Part shown: positions 46,601 to 54,943 of the stretch, piece after piece
How the letters are laid out: every line of letters begins with the position of its first letter
How positions within the stretch are numbered: position 1 is the first letter of the stretch
From: Toxorhynchites rutilus septentrionalis
Lineage: Eukaryota > Arthropoda > Insecta > Diptera > Culicidae
Direction: 5' to 3'
DNA: 64,000 nucleotides
NCBI RefSeq assembly: GCF_029784135.1
Contig: NC_073745.1
Location: 244,307,624-244,371,623 of the forward strand
The notes under the pieces: generated by a model
Told to the model about the DNA's origin: nothing
What the model saw: the letters and a program-made list of their open reading frames with translations, nothing else
The model's database searches: none
Translations under genes and position numbers: made by a program

Positions 46601-49600
46601 GCTCAATGAACATCGCGAAATAGGTGCTAGTAAGTTAAGCAATATGCGTTACACAAAAGCTCTTGTTCGGTAAATAGTTTCACAAAGTTCATGTTAGTTC
46701 TATGAAATATTTCGCGCTTATAGAAAGATCGCAACTATATTTAAATCATTTACAAGAACGTCGATTGGTAATGAATCCGCTTCTGCCACGAATGTAAAAA
46801 ATGATGTTTGCCCAACAGATGCTCTGCATGTATGTGTAGCAAGAGCCCTATATGTTTGACGTTTATACTTCCTGATTGAGCATTTTCTGTCAACTGTTCT
46901 ATTTTCATATTTTAAATTTTAAGATCGGACCCGATTGTATACAGACTCGATTATATATAATTTTAGACTCTGGAAATATGTTTTGTTATATTTTATATAT
47001 GATTTATTTTAATTTTAAAAAATACTTCGAAGTGCTTTAAAACTTCCATTTCAAGTCTGTCTTGACTTGACCACTTTCGCCGCATGGCGTCGAGTATAGT
47101 CAGCTTTCGTCCTTCAATGCTCAGCACAAACGCTTCAATGGCATTCGGAATGGATCTACCATGATCGTTGTAATCGGCCAAAGTTAAGCTAAGCTGGTCA
47201 CTCCAAATACATAATTGCACATTTATGCTGTCGTATTGGTTGTCGACGTTCTCACCGAGGCTTTCGGTATTTTTTTGTGTTTGTCAGTACAACATCAGTT
47301 CAAAGTATTTGCTCCTGTCAATATGAATGCGGAGTAGTGATTCCTCTCGTCTTTGCTTTTTATGAAATTTTTCAAAAGCAAAGGAATACCTTCCAACATC
47401 TTTCCGTTTTATTCCTATGCACCATTTCAAATTGATGAATTGTATGGCAAATATCATCTGTTATTTTTACCACTATTTACCGCTGTTGTGGTTGGAAACA
47501 AGTTGTACACCTAATGTTCTAAATGTTTTGTCCAACGCAGTCGGTCTGACTTGAAGTGTACTGTTTCTAGCAGCAAAAATTCAATATACAGATATGACAC
47601 GACGCACTATCTATTCAGTAAGTCATTTTTTATCCAGATGAATCTTCCGGTTGTCAAGAATCTATTTTCTATAATCCCTATTTTGGGATTTTGAGTCAAG
47701 CCTAGTCTACTTACAAATGAGTTATAACCAACAATATGAGGCGAATTGTGTTCAAAACTTTTGACGTACCAAACAATCTGCGAGTGCGAATACCACCCTC
47801 TTATTATATCCAATCATTCATGTCCCAAGACCGACGGAGTTCACTGCATAGTGCAACCACGCGTTACGGTGGCTGTTACTATTTGCAAATGACATTATGT
47901 AAAATCTGCTTGGAAGCACGGTCGGCCGCAGTGCAGACTAGGCAATTACTGCTTCATGTTATTCCTAGCCAGGTCTTATTGCAAACATAAAATAATTACG
48001 TTTCATGGCGCATCTTTCAAAACAATCGTATGCAACTCGATTTGACCCAAAGCCGATGATGCGTCCTCAGATGCTGTGGCACACCCACGAGAGCGCATTC
48101 GTGTGTATGCATGATTATGGTACCACAGCCTATAGAGAAAACAAGCAGCGAAATAAACACACAAAATACTCACAGTTTATTGCTGCTCCACCGTTGTAGT
48201 TCTCCTATCGTGGTTTCATTCAGGCCGATCCGCTACTACTGCGCACTTCATTCATGCTAGATTGTGGGGTGCCGAGGTTGCGCGCGGTTTCGGCCTTAAC
48301 CTAGGTTATGGTTCATGAAATAATGTATCCGAACGCTAGACAACAATTTCATGATTTTGTTCCATGTTTCTCTCTGTTTTTCCAATCGTAGGCCAATACT
48401 CGCTGGTTGAACCGGACGGTTCCGTACGTACCGTGGATTACACGGCTGATCCCATCAACGGATTCAACGCGGTCGTTTCGAAGACCGCCCCACTGATACA
48501 CCCCGCACCCGCCCCGGTGGTCAAACATGTTGTTCCGGCTGTCAAGACGGTCCCACTGCAGAAGGTTATCTACACGCACGAACCACTGGGTGAGTATTAT
48601 TTGTAGGGACGAAATTGCTTTCTGAAAATTTGTGAGTATTTGATGCGAAACCCGTCAATGAATGTTGTGAATAAATGCGAGGGTAATTAATGGTTAAACT
48701 TTGCTCATGGAGAAAACTAGGGTGCAACTGGTTCTTACAGACAGCTATTAAGCATAATTATGGTTTTTATTGTGTTCAAAACACGCTTCAGTTATGGTGT
48801 TGGAAGAAAACGTTGGGAAAAATTCTCCAACGAGAGTTAAAATGTATGATGTGTTCTGTGTGTGGTTTTTCAATTACATTCCCATGCAAATTAAGATTGG
48901 TTGAAGTGGCGTTGAGTTTGGCAATCAACTTTCCGATCTAGCGGTTTAGATCCAGAGTCACTAGGTTAATTTGGGTTAGTTCGCGGAATAAAGGCATCAA
49001 ATGTCAGAAGAATAACTACTTAACATATGAATGAGCAAATTGATTGAGTTATCAAACTGATGGGGTATTTAAATAGCAGACAATGAAAATGTTTATAGCC
49101 GATTTGTATGCCTTTGCTGAATCTTAATGAATTACAGCGAATATCATTTCGGTTTTGTTTCATAAACCTAGTTTCATAAACAATCATCCATTATCTTCTG
49201 TGTCAGAATTCATTACTTCGTATAAATTAGAGTTCGAATATTGTTTTCGCTTAAGAAGAATTAAAATTTATGGTGTGGAAAACATATTCGGTGTTTTGTG
49301 AACTGTACAAGGAAACCCGTTTTCAATTTAGTGTCGAAGAAAAATCATGTTTAATGAAAATGTGTCAAATAGAGAATTCACACCTAGTTCTACGTAATGG
49401 ACACAATTCAAATATAACTTCCCGTCCAACAAGCACTCGCCATTTGACAATCTTCAACCCAAGGACAAAGGGAAAGCTCCCAGCTCCCACCTCCAGTCAG
49501 CGCACGAGGGACAATTTCAACACAATTGCCCTTTCATGAGGCCTCGAGAGAATGGCTATCGGCACACGAATTCGATCCACATTTGAATGTAGTTTCAAAC

Positions 49601-50055
49601 TGGAAACTATTACTAAGTCGTGTGATTGTTGGGAAGCAAAAAAAAATGTATGGTTGCATCTCTAGATGCAAAACGTGAGTCAGAACATGTCGATGCTGAT
49701 CTTTCAATCACTTAATAGTTTGTTGAGAACTTAAAGATGCCTTGTGAGGCAATCAATCGGTCTGAGTGAAGCTATGTATGCCGTGTTTGATCATGGCCCG
49801 TGGGGAAGCACGAGCGTTGTTGTGGGAAATAATGCTGATGGTTCAACGACTTAATTTAGGGATTTAAATAGTTAATGTCATAAAATATAGAATGCATAAT
49901 TGTTGTTTGCGAAACTGATATCCAATTTTGTATCTCTACTTACAGTGCACGTCTCCAAGACCGCCCATTACGCTGAGCACCAGCCAGCTTACAGCCATTA
50001 TGGTGACTACAATGATGGTTACTATGGCCACTACGATGATGGGCACTACTACTAA
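34526..50055 (+). CDS. RR-2 cuticular protein, four-exon gene (join of the four exons below)
   Basis: Joining 34526-34624, 42109-42205, 48392-48589 and 49946-50055 gives 504 nt, or 167 residues plus TAA, with GT/AG at every junction and consistent phases (0, 1, 1). Residues 1-24 are a signal peptide (hydrophobic core, cleavage after ALA). Residues about 34-94 form the extended Rebers-Riddiford domain of RR-2 type: [44 protein letters not shown] and GFNAVV. In this family the domain binds chitin and the secreted protein becomes part of the cuticle (established for RR-2 proteins). The tail is rich in Pro, Val, His, then Tyr/Gly/Asp, ending [10 protein letters not shown], typical of low-complexity cuticular ends. 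The domain is split between exons 2 and 3, so no single open frame shows it whole. The gene appears intact; the paralogue name cannot be set from sequence alone. Confidence 0.93.
36946..38229 (-). mobile_element. mariner (DD34D) transposon
   Basis: A 1,284-bp element with inverted repeats of about 22 bp (TTAGGCTGTCAAAAAAGTCC) and TA duplications at 36944-36945 and 38230-38231. Length and ends are typical of mariner. It has landed inside the fold-back element 36421-38592, so it is the younger of the two, and both are in intron 1 of the cuticular gene. Confidence 0.95.
37022..38046 (-). pseudogene. mariner transposase with a single frameshift
   Basis: Best start is [20 protein letters not shown] at 38046; an upstream in-frame Met adds 17 unlikely residues. 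Two helix-turn-helix segments are visible: residues about 15-50 ([18 protein letters not shown]) and 85-115 ([20 protein letters not shown]). The linker WVPHTL precedes the catalytic core. Catalytic Asp residues lie in VTGDEKW, in HQDNARPHT (only in the shifted frame) and in [12 protein letters not shown], with 34 residues between the last two (DD34D). One indel between about 37340 and 37370 splits an otherwise full-length gene, so inactivation looks recent. Confidence 0.93.
38934..39812 (+). mobile_element. GACGTAG element 7
   Basis: Plus orientation. 5' ACGTGGGACTACGTC after TTTTA. 3' GATCCCACGTCA then hairpin GGTTATATC/ATA/GATATAACA (39786-39806) and a C-rich run. Matches element 5 over most of its length and lacks the SINE. 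It sits in intron 1 of the cuticular gene and is followed head-to-tail by element 9. Confidence 0.82.
39826..40274 (+). mobile_element. GACGTAG element 9 (short, deleted copy)
   Basis: 5' GTAGGACTACGTCTTTC directly after the C-rich end of element 7. 3' AGTCCTACGTCT then hairpin GGTTATATC/CCA/GATATGACC (40245-40265) and CATCTCTAG against a T run. Only the element 3/6-type ends remain (449 bp); the interior is deleted. Confidence 0.8.
40720..41060 (-). pseudogene. Tc1-like transposase N-terminal relic
   Basis: Minus-strand frame with a helix-turn-helix ([20 protein letters not shown]) followed by a basic stretch. A second frame then shows LGVSHTA and RAGLSPY-like segments and [10 protein letters not shown], as in the second DNA-binding subdomain of Tc1 transposases. 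No catalytic core follows. I infer an old, frameshifted 5' fragment; the family is uncertain. Confidence 0.6.
42109..42205 (+). CDS. RR-2 cuticular protein exon 2 (first half of chitin-binding domain)
   Basis: Begins after a strong polypyrimidine tract and CTTTCAG. Encodes [18 protein letters not shown] and on to VVKG, ending AAAG|GTATGT in phase 1. The aromatic Tyr/Phe residues and the GDVKSQ and RDGDVVKG motifs are diagnostic of RR-2. Confidence 0.93.
42360..42900. other. GC-richer tract in intron 2
   Basis: Lies 150-700 bp past exon 2, unique in the window. Overlapping frames on both strands (42490-42828) show no domain. Candidate intronic regulatory sequence; inference only. Confidence 0.35.
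43480..44172 (-). pseudogene. Internally deleted mariner-like transposase
   Basis: The minus-strand frame starts [20 protein letters not shown] at 44150, with an HTH ([20 protein letters not shown]). It jumps directly to [20 protein letters not shown], losing the segment with the first catalytic Asp. It then reads, with breaks, through [11 protein letters not shown] and IAPSEYYLF to [10 protein letters not shown]. In the last motif the third acidic residue is Glu, not the Asp usual for mariner. The right end (44150-44172) carries the terminus TACATTAGGGTGCCAATGAA. The left end is not clear. Similar termini recur at 17.5, 24.12 and 25.56 kb. Confidence 0.85.
44350..45507. other. GC-rich intronic tract, possibly a retrotransposon remnant
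   Basis: Compositionally distinct from the flanks, with a TC-rich stretch near 45.00-45.08 kb. Frames at 44784-45149 and 45155-45633 include [20 protein letters not shown] do not recognise the family. A degraded LTR element is one possibility, but no paired LTR was seen. Confidence 0.3.
45508..46441 (+). repeat. A-family repeat, copy 3, complete
   Basis: CTAGCTGACCCGGTAAACTT start, about three internal units, GACAGACAGACAGACAGA and a TATA run end. Lies in intron 2 of the cuticular gene. Confidence 0.82.
48392..48589 (+). CDS. RR-2 cuticular protein exon 3 (second half of domain, Pro/Val linker)
   Basis: Starts after CCAATCGTAG and completes the Gly codon from exon 2. Reads [20 protein letters not shown], then NGFNAVV and a Pro/Ala/Val/His-rich linker. 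Ends CTGG|GTGAGT in phase 1. If the donor were skipped the frame would stop at 48604-48606, giving a short tail-less variant; that is only a possibility. Confidence 0.93.
48590..49945 (+). other. Intron 3 of the cuticular gene
   Basis: 1.36 kb, GTGAGT donor and CTTACAG acceptor. I see no recognisable repeat or second gene. A stretch near 49380-49560 is less AT-rich than the rest. Confidence 0.7.
49946..50055 (+). CDS. RR-2 cuticular protein exon 4 (His/Tyr/Gly-rich tail)
   Basis: Follows CTCTACTTACAG and finishes the Val codon. Encodes [20 protein letters not shown] and a Tyr/Gly/Asp-rich end, then TAA. The composition fits cuticular C-termini thought to take part in cross-linking; the exon is too short to identify without the join. 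Confidence 0.9.
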
Positions 50056-50590
50056 TGAGAAGCAGTTCTGAAAAAGGGCGATTCTCGTAAGCCACTTGTT
50101 TCCAAAAAATACATGAATCTTAAAGTTAGAGTTTCTAAATAGTAATAGGATTTTTGCGTTTTGCAGTCGAACAACTTTTCCCCTCTTCCCTATATATGTA
50201 AATATTCCCTCTTCCCAAGCTGATCTCTTTACATTGTTTGTAAACTCGTTAGGTGTATACTAAACAACGAATTAGTTTCTCCTCAACATCGTTAAATTTT
50301 CCAATTGAGTAATAATATCCATTTTAATCCAATCTACAATCGAGCTCTGTTTCCACTCTAGTAGTATATTATATTTTTGTATGTTAAATTTGTCAAGCTA
50401 CCTTAACAACTTAATATTTTGAAATTATATTTAGTTTAAATTCAAATAATAATAGAAAGATGCGATAAATATACGTTGTGGAACATAACATAGTATAGAA
50501 ACATTGTTTATTTAAGATATCACAAGTCAAATGCACTGCACATGCAAAAAACTCCTGTATTGACAATAAAACACATCTATTTGCAATTTT
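50056..50590 (+). terminator. 3' UTR and poly(A) signal of the cuticular gene
   Basis: After the stop codon comes about 500 nt of AT-rich sequence without repeats recognised elsewhere in the window. AATAAA lies at 50565-50570. It is the best poly(A) signal, so the transcript probably ends near 50590. Confidence 0.55.
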
Positions 50591-50864
50591 TAACAAATTT
50601 CTCGACATAATTATCTTTTAGATCTATTCATTTAATCCAGCGCGTTTCCAAATTTTTGTTCTTAGAATTGAAAAGACATTCCTTTTCTATTCGTCCACCC
50701 AACTTGCTTGAAGTTTTTGTAAATGTAATGTTCAGGAACGGATGAGATAACGCACTGCTCTCGTTAGCGTAATGCTTTAAACTACAACAAATTTATTGCA
50801 ACAGTTTTCACTATTAAAAAGTATAATGGTGCTTACTAATTCAGTGCTTTCATGTGCTTTCACT

Positions 50865-51138
50865 GTGCTCCCTTGGCCGAGTGGTTAGCGTCATAACTAA
50901 CATGCCGGGTGTTCGGGTTCGATTCCCGTTCTGGTCGGGGGAATTTTTCGTCAAAGAAATTTCCTCCGACTTGCACTGTGATCACGCGTATTCTAGAACT
51001 TGCCACTCAGAATGCATTCAAGGCGTGCTATTTGGCATAGAAATCTCAACTAAGTACTAATAAAAATGACGCAAGTAATACTACGTTGAGACGGCGAAGT
51101 TCCCCTAGGAACGTTAGTGCCATTGAAGAAGAAGAAGA
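50865..51138 (+). mobile_element. tRNA-derived SINE, second copy (274 bp)
   Basis: Same head (GTGCTCCCTTGGCCGAGTGG), box B GGTTCGATTCC, shared tail and final GAA repeats as the copy at 19.96 kb. No clean target duplication was seen, so it may be older. Lies about 270 bp past the end of the cuticular gene. Confidence 0.92.
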
Positions 51139-52072
51139 TGTTTCCTAGTCCCGCGAATAAAATCAATGTTAGGTTAAGCAATAACAAATTGTGTGTTGAC
51201 ACTCGAATCTATATACGAAATGACTTAACGCAATCCGTGCCTTTGCTTACTTTTCCTCGTTCGTGCAATCAAAACAAACATTTTTGTGCGCTGATTCAAT
51301 CGGTCTGAAAATACTGTATTTTTTCAAAATTATCACCAGAATTGCACGTTAGGTAATCAAATAGGGATAATCAAGTGTAGTGGTTTTGAAAACTAAACTG
51401 AAAAATCTTTTTCCGTATTGCTCTGATCATTTCAACTGATCACATTTTTTTTCAACCCTGGGGTAAGTTGAAACAGCAATGAAAATCGGCACCTTTCTGC
51501 AACTGCAAAACCTTATTGGTCGGCGCGATTGCTGTATAAATGGATGATGATAAATTTCAAAAAATAAGAATCATTCCTATTTCATTTCTCAGAGACAAGT
51601 CAAATTTGTTGATTTTGCAACTAGGGGTCGTTCAAATATTACGTAACACAATTTGTTTACTATTTTAGACTCCCTCCCCCCTCCATAACGAGTAACAAAT
51701 GGTCATTCGCATAAAAAAGTTTAGACTTATTTGGATTTATTTCTAGACAAGTTTGCACAAGTCATCCCCTCCTCCCATTATGAGTGGTTTACGTAATATT
51801 TTCAACTTACCCCGCTCTACGGAACAAGTTGGACCAATGCATATGAAAACTAGCCAGTATGAATCTCAACTTTTTATCGAAAGCCATCTGTCATAGCTTT
51901 TATATGTTGCAAACAGATTTCAATTTAGTGATTTGGTGATTTTCAAGATAATTTTCAAGTTGAACTTCGAAAAAATGTATTCAGCCATTCCAAGCCAAAC
52001 CGATACAGTGGTTCTCAGATTTTCGCGAAAAGTGATAGATTTGTTCTTTATTGCAAAATGTTAGACTCGTTT
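51139..52072. other. Unassigned DNA before element 10
   Basis: AT-rich; the only notable points are C-rich patches near 51670 and 51770. No gene supported. Confidence 0.45.
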
Positions 52073-53159
52073 TGAAGTAAGATTACGTCTTTGATTTCTA
52101 TATAGGAGGGTCACTCTACGAAAAATGTAAAGTTTATTAAGAGTTTTCAAATGCATATTACGCAGAATCGTTCTTACGATATATGTTATAATATATACCA
52201 TTATACGGCAATTTTAAGACGACAATAGTAGAAATAATAAAACAAGTGAGCAATATAACAAATAAAAGAGGTATGTTTTGCGAGCGGATGCGAAGTTTAA
52301 TCATGTATGAAGCATTCTTTCTTCCAATTTCGTTCCTATGAATGTTGTATGTAACACAAAATTGCGTGCAATATTCGTTCTATGTCACAAATCAGCAAAA
52401 TGTTAAAGTAGTCTGATGCAAGATTTCATGCATCATTCAAACTTCATGCAATATTTCATCAAAGCAACGAAAAAAGTGTCTCCCATACAGTGATCGTTCA
52501 TTAATTAGGAGGAGGCAGCGATTATCATGCGAGGACTTATTGAGATCGGCATTACATCGCATCACAAAAATGAAATGAAATGAAATATTAATAATCTTCA
52601 TGACTCAAACGAATATTATTTCACCGAAAAAGCTGCTGCTCTCGATGCCTAATAATAAGAATAAGACAATGGAAAGAAATCACAATACCATAGCTATTCA
52701 TTAAAAATAAAGCAACTTCATGATTTCATGTGTATTTTACCTCAAAATATTACGAAATCGTGATTATTTTCAACTTGTTTTTTCGTTTCTTCCCCATAAA
52801 TGTCATATTCAATGTAATCAATGACGATATATTTTTTTCGTTTACCTATTCACATATACTTCATCTACCATTACACCCTGTTATGTGTCCCACTGATATT
52901 CATTAATCATTTTCAGTTAGACAGTTGAACTTCCTGCCAGAAGCTTATTGTCTTTCTTTGTTCGTTACAAACCGTTTGAAGGTTATGAGTACATACAACA
53001 AACGACCCTTTTCAGGGTTACTATTTAGAGTTTCAAAAGAGTTAAACTAACAGATTTCTGAACAATGAAAAGAATTACATTTAAAATAACCAAGTGTTCT
53101 GAACGATCACAGTCCTACGTCAAACTTCCATCCGTGCCCCTAGGCTCAGACCCTTCTAC
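52073..53159 (+). mobile_element. GACGTAG element 10 (histone stem-loop subfamily)
   Basis: Plus orientation. Mutated 5' GAAGTAAGATTACGTC after TTTT. 3' AGTCCTACGTCA then a hairpin region (53130-53151) and CCCTTCTAC at a T tract. It is element 1 in the opposite orientation, alignable over nearly its whole length. Contains the best preserved histone-type stem-loop (53004-53019). Element 6 begins four bases after it ends. Confidence 0.85.
53004..53019 (+). terminator. Histone-type 3' stem-loop in element 10
   Basis: GACCCTTTTCAGGGTT: six pairs (one G-T wobble), TTTC loop, about 140 nt from the element's 3' end. The upstream sequence is only weakly histone-like (see findings). Confidence 0.65.
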
Positions 53160-53406
53160 TTTTTGACGTAGGACTACGTCTTTCATTTCTATACCGGGGT
53201 GTAAAATCAAAGTTTCGAAAACGAAAGCGTTACGCCGGACACCGAGATTTTGAGCGTTAATAGCTCTTAAACAACTGAACGAAATGGTATGATAAACACT
53301 TCATTCGAAAGATAAAATGTCTACGCGTTATATACTTGTTACTTTTTCATCTAAAAACTTGTTTCAATAGCCTTAAAATTGGTTTCAAAACAGGCTATTG
53401 AAATCA

Positions 53407-53450
53407 CCAATCGGTATATAAGCGAGCGCCGCTCGTAAACCCACTCAGTT
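53407..53450 (+). promoter_or_regulatory. Pol II core promoter inside element 6
   Basis: CCAATCGG (53407-53414), TATATAA (53415-53421) and arthropod initiator CTCAGTT with A at 53447, 32 nt from the TATA start. The same block with the same spacing exists in element 3. No intact gene follows, so its product is unknown. Confidence 0.65.
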
Positions 53451-54548
53451 ATAATTGAACAGCGATTGGAGCATGTTGTCGCTGTTGTTGTGAAGCTCTT
53501 CGTTTATCATGAAAGCGCTGATGAACGGTGTCACCAAGAGCCTGTTTGTGCACCTTAGGCCAGAAGGGAATCCACCAGAAGGAGAGTGATGCCACGGTTC
53601 CGCTTGAAACATCGGAGCAGCCGCCACACATACATACACGCGCGGAACCCTCGTTCCGCGTTCCGCGTACCAGTTCCCCTGGGAATTGAAAAATACATTC
53701 ATGCGAAAGAGTTTATTTTAATGTTTTCTATTCATACAACACTGCAACCAAATACATTTGGTTTTGTGATTTTTCAATCAATCGCAATTGACAGGAAAGT
53801 TTCTGAATATTATTTTTCCCCATCAGTAGATAATTTTCGTATCCAATATTGGATGCATAACATGAAAAACGGAAAATGTTACACATCGCGAAAATCATGT
53901 CATTTTCGAGCGATTATTTGCATCCTACTCATATATTGCTGCGACCAAATACATTTCGTTTTGGATTTTTCAATCAATTGCGATCAACGTAAGACCACGT
54001 CTTTCGGCAATTTATTAGAGGTGCAATGAATCTTTAGGAATTCCCGCTCTACGCGTACTGGCAAACGATGTTTACTCAACAGTTTCTCAAACGAGAAATG
54101 GGTGTTGTGAGAAAGGATTAGCGAACGCAAAAACGACAAACGGGAGAAAGAGATGTTTGAAGGTTGAAGGAAATTAGCAGAAAACATCTTCATTTTATCT
54201 TCCGAATAATGTGATTATCATAGTACTTCCTTTTGCCGGAAACAGATTAATAACGCTCAAAGGAGGAATCGAATCCTCCGAGGAAATACCCAGCGCAAAT
54301 TAGAATCGACTATAGATTGCGCCATTAGTACACAAATAACTTTATAATGCAGTTTCATCAAAGTGATTTCTTCGATATGGGGAAATATTCACTGCATCAT
54401 GTCATGTATTTCATATTCTTCACTATCAAAATCCATATCCATGGCACCTATCGGTATCGAATTGTCATCGACAACACGATTTTCGCTAAATGCTCCCTTC
54501 AGTTCGGCCTGCAAAAAACTTTCCTGAACTCTAATACATCAAATTAGG

Positions 54549-54564
54549 AGCCCTGAAAAGGGCT
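54549..54564 (-). terminator. Histone-type 3' stem-loop (H3)
   Basis: Minus-strand AGCCCTTTTCAGGGCT: perfect 6-bp stem and TTTC loop, about 25 nt past the GERA codons of the H3 pseudogene, the usual distance. Confidence 0.85.
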
Positions 54565-54586
54565 GCTGATTATATGCTAAGCTAAT

Positions 54587-54943
54587 AGCACGCTCTCCTC
54601 GGATACGATGGGCCAAGGACATCCTTGGGCATAATGTGACGCGCTTTGCGTGGATAGCACACAAATTGGTATCTTCGAATAGGCCTCCTGCAGTACCATA
54701 ACCGCGAAGTTTGACGAGCAAGTCGGTTTTGAAGTTCCGGGCAATTCCACAAACCAAACGCTGCAAAGGTAGCTTGCGGATCAGCAGTTTGTTCGACCTC
54801 TGAAAGCGACGAATTTCACTTAAAGTTCCCGGTCGATAGCGATGTGGCTTCTTCACGCTTTCTGCGGCTGGTGCGCTTATCCGAGCTGCTTTCATGGTGC
54901 CTTACCACCGAAAGACTAACGAGCTGTCTTCTTTGTCCCAAAC
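54587..54943 (-). pseudogene. Histone H3 pseudogene, near full length
   Basis: Minus strand. A degraded N-terminus (KKTAR, then GGKAP) lacks the start codon. It continues [32 protein letters not shown] and FKTDL. A short deleted or shifted stretch follows, then [17 protein letters not shown] and RIRGERA in order. The stop after GERA is gone. A TATA-like TATATAAT lies at 55005-55012 upstream and a perfect histone stem-loop at 54549-54564 downstream. Divergence is too great for a working histone. Neighbours are element 3/6-type repeats. Confidence 0.9.

Larger units (their letters stand above)
42206..48391 (+). other. Intron 2 of the cuticular gene, partly transposon
   Basis: 6.2 kb with GTATGT donor and TCGTAG acceptor. 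Contents: a GC-richer tract at 42.36-42.90 kb, a deleted mariner (43.48-44.17 kb), a GC-rich tract with short open frames (44.35-45.50 kb), an A-family repeat (45508-46441), and otherwise AT-rich unassigned sequence. A GACTCGATTATATA motif near 46942 is a fragment of the pogo-like MITE terminus found at 59.76 kb. Confidence 0.75.

Noticed and set aside
46993..47220. 75-residue minus-strand frame as a pogo transposase piece, given the nearby TATATAATCGAGTC-like motif
   Set aside because: No CENP-B-type helix-turn-helix or DDE motif could be seen; similarity was not convincing.
50865..50938. tRNA gene (box A and box B present)
   Set aside because: The same head plus a shared 200-bp tail and GAA run occurs at 19955-20230 with a target duplication, so both are SINE copies.
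54539..54895. Intact 118-residue H3-like protein
   Set aside because: It starts at an internal Met, lacks the true N-terminus and the usual stop, and has a deleted or shifted stretch before GLFED.
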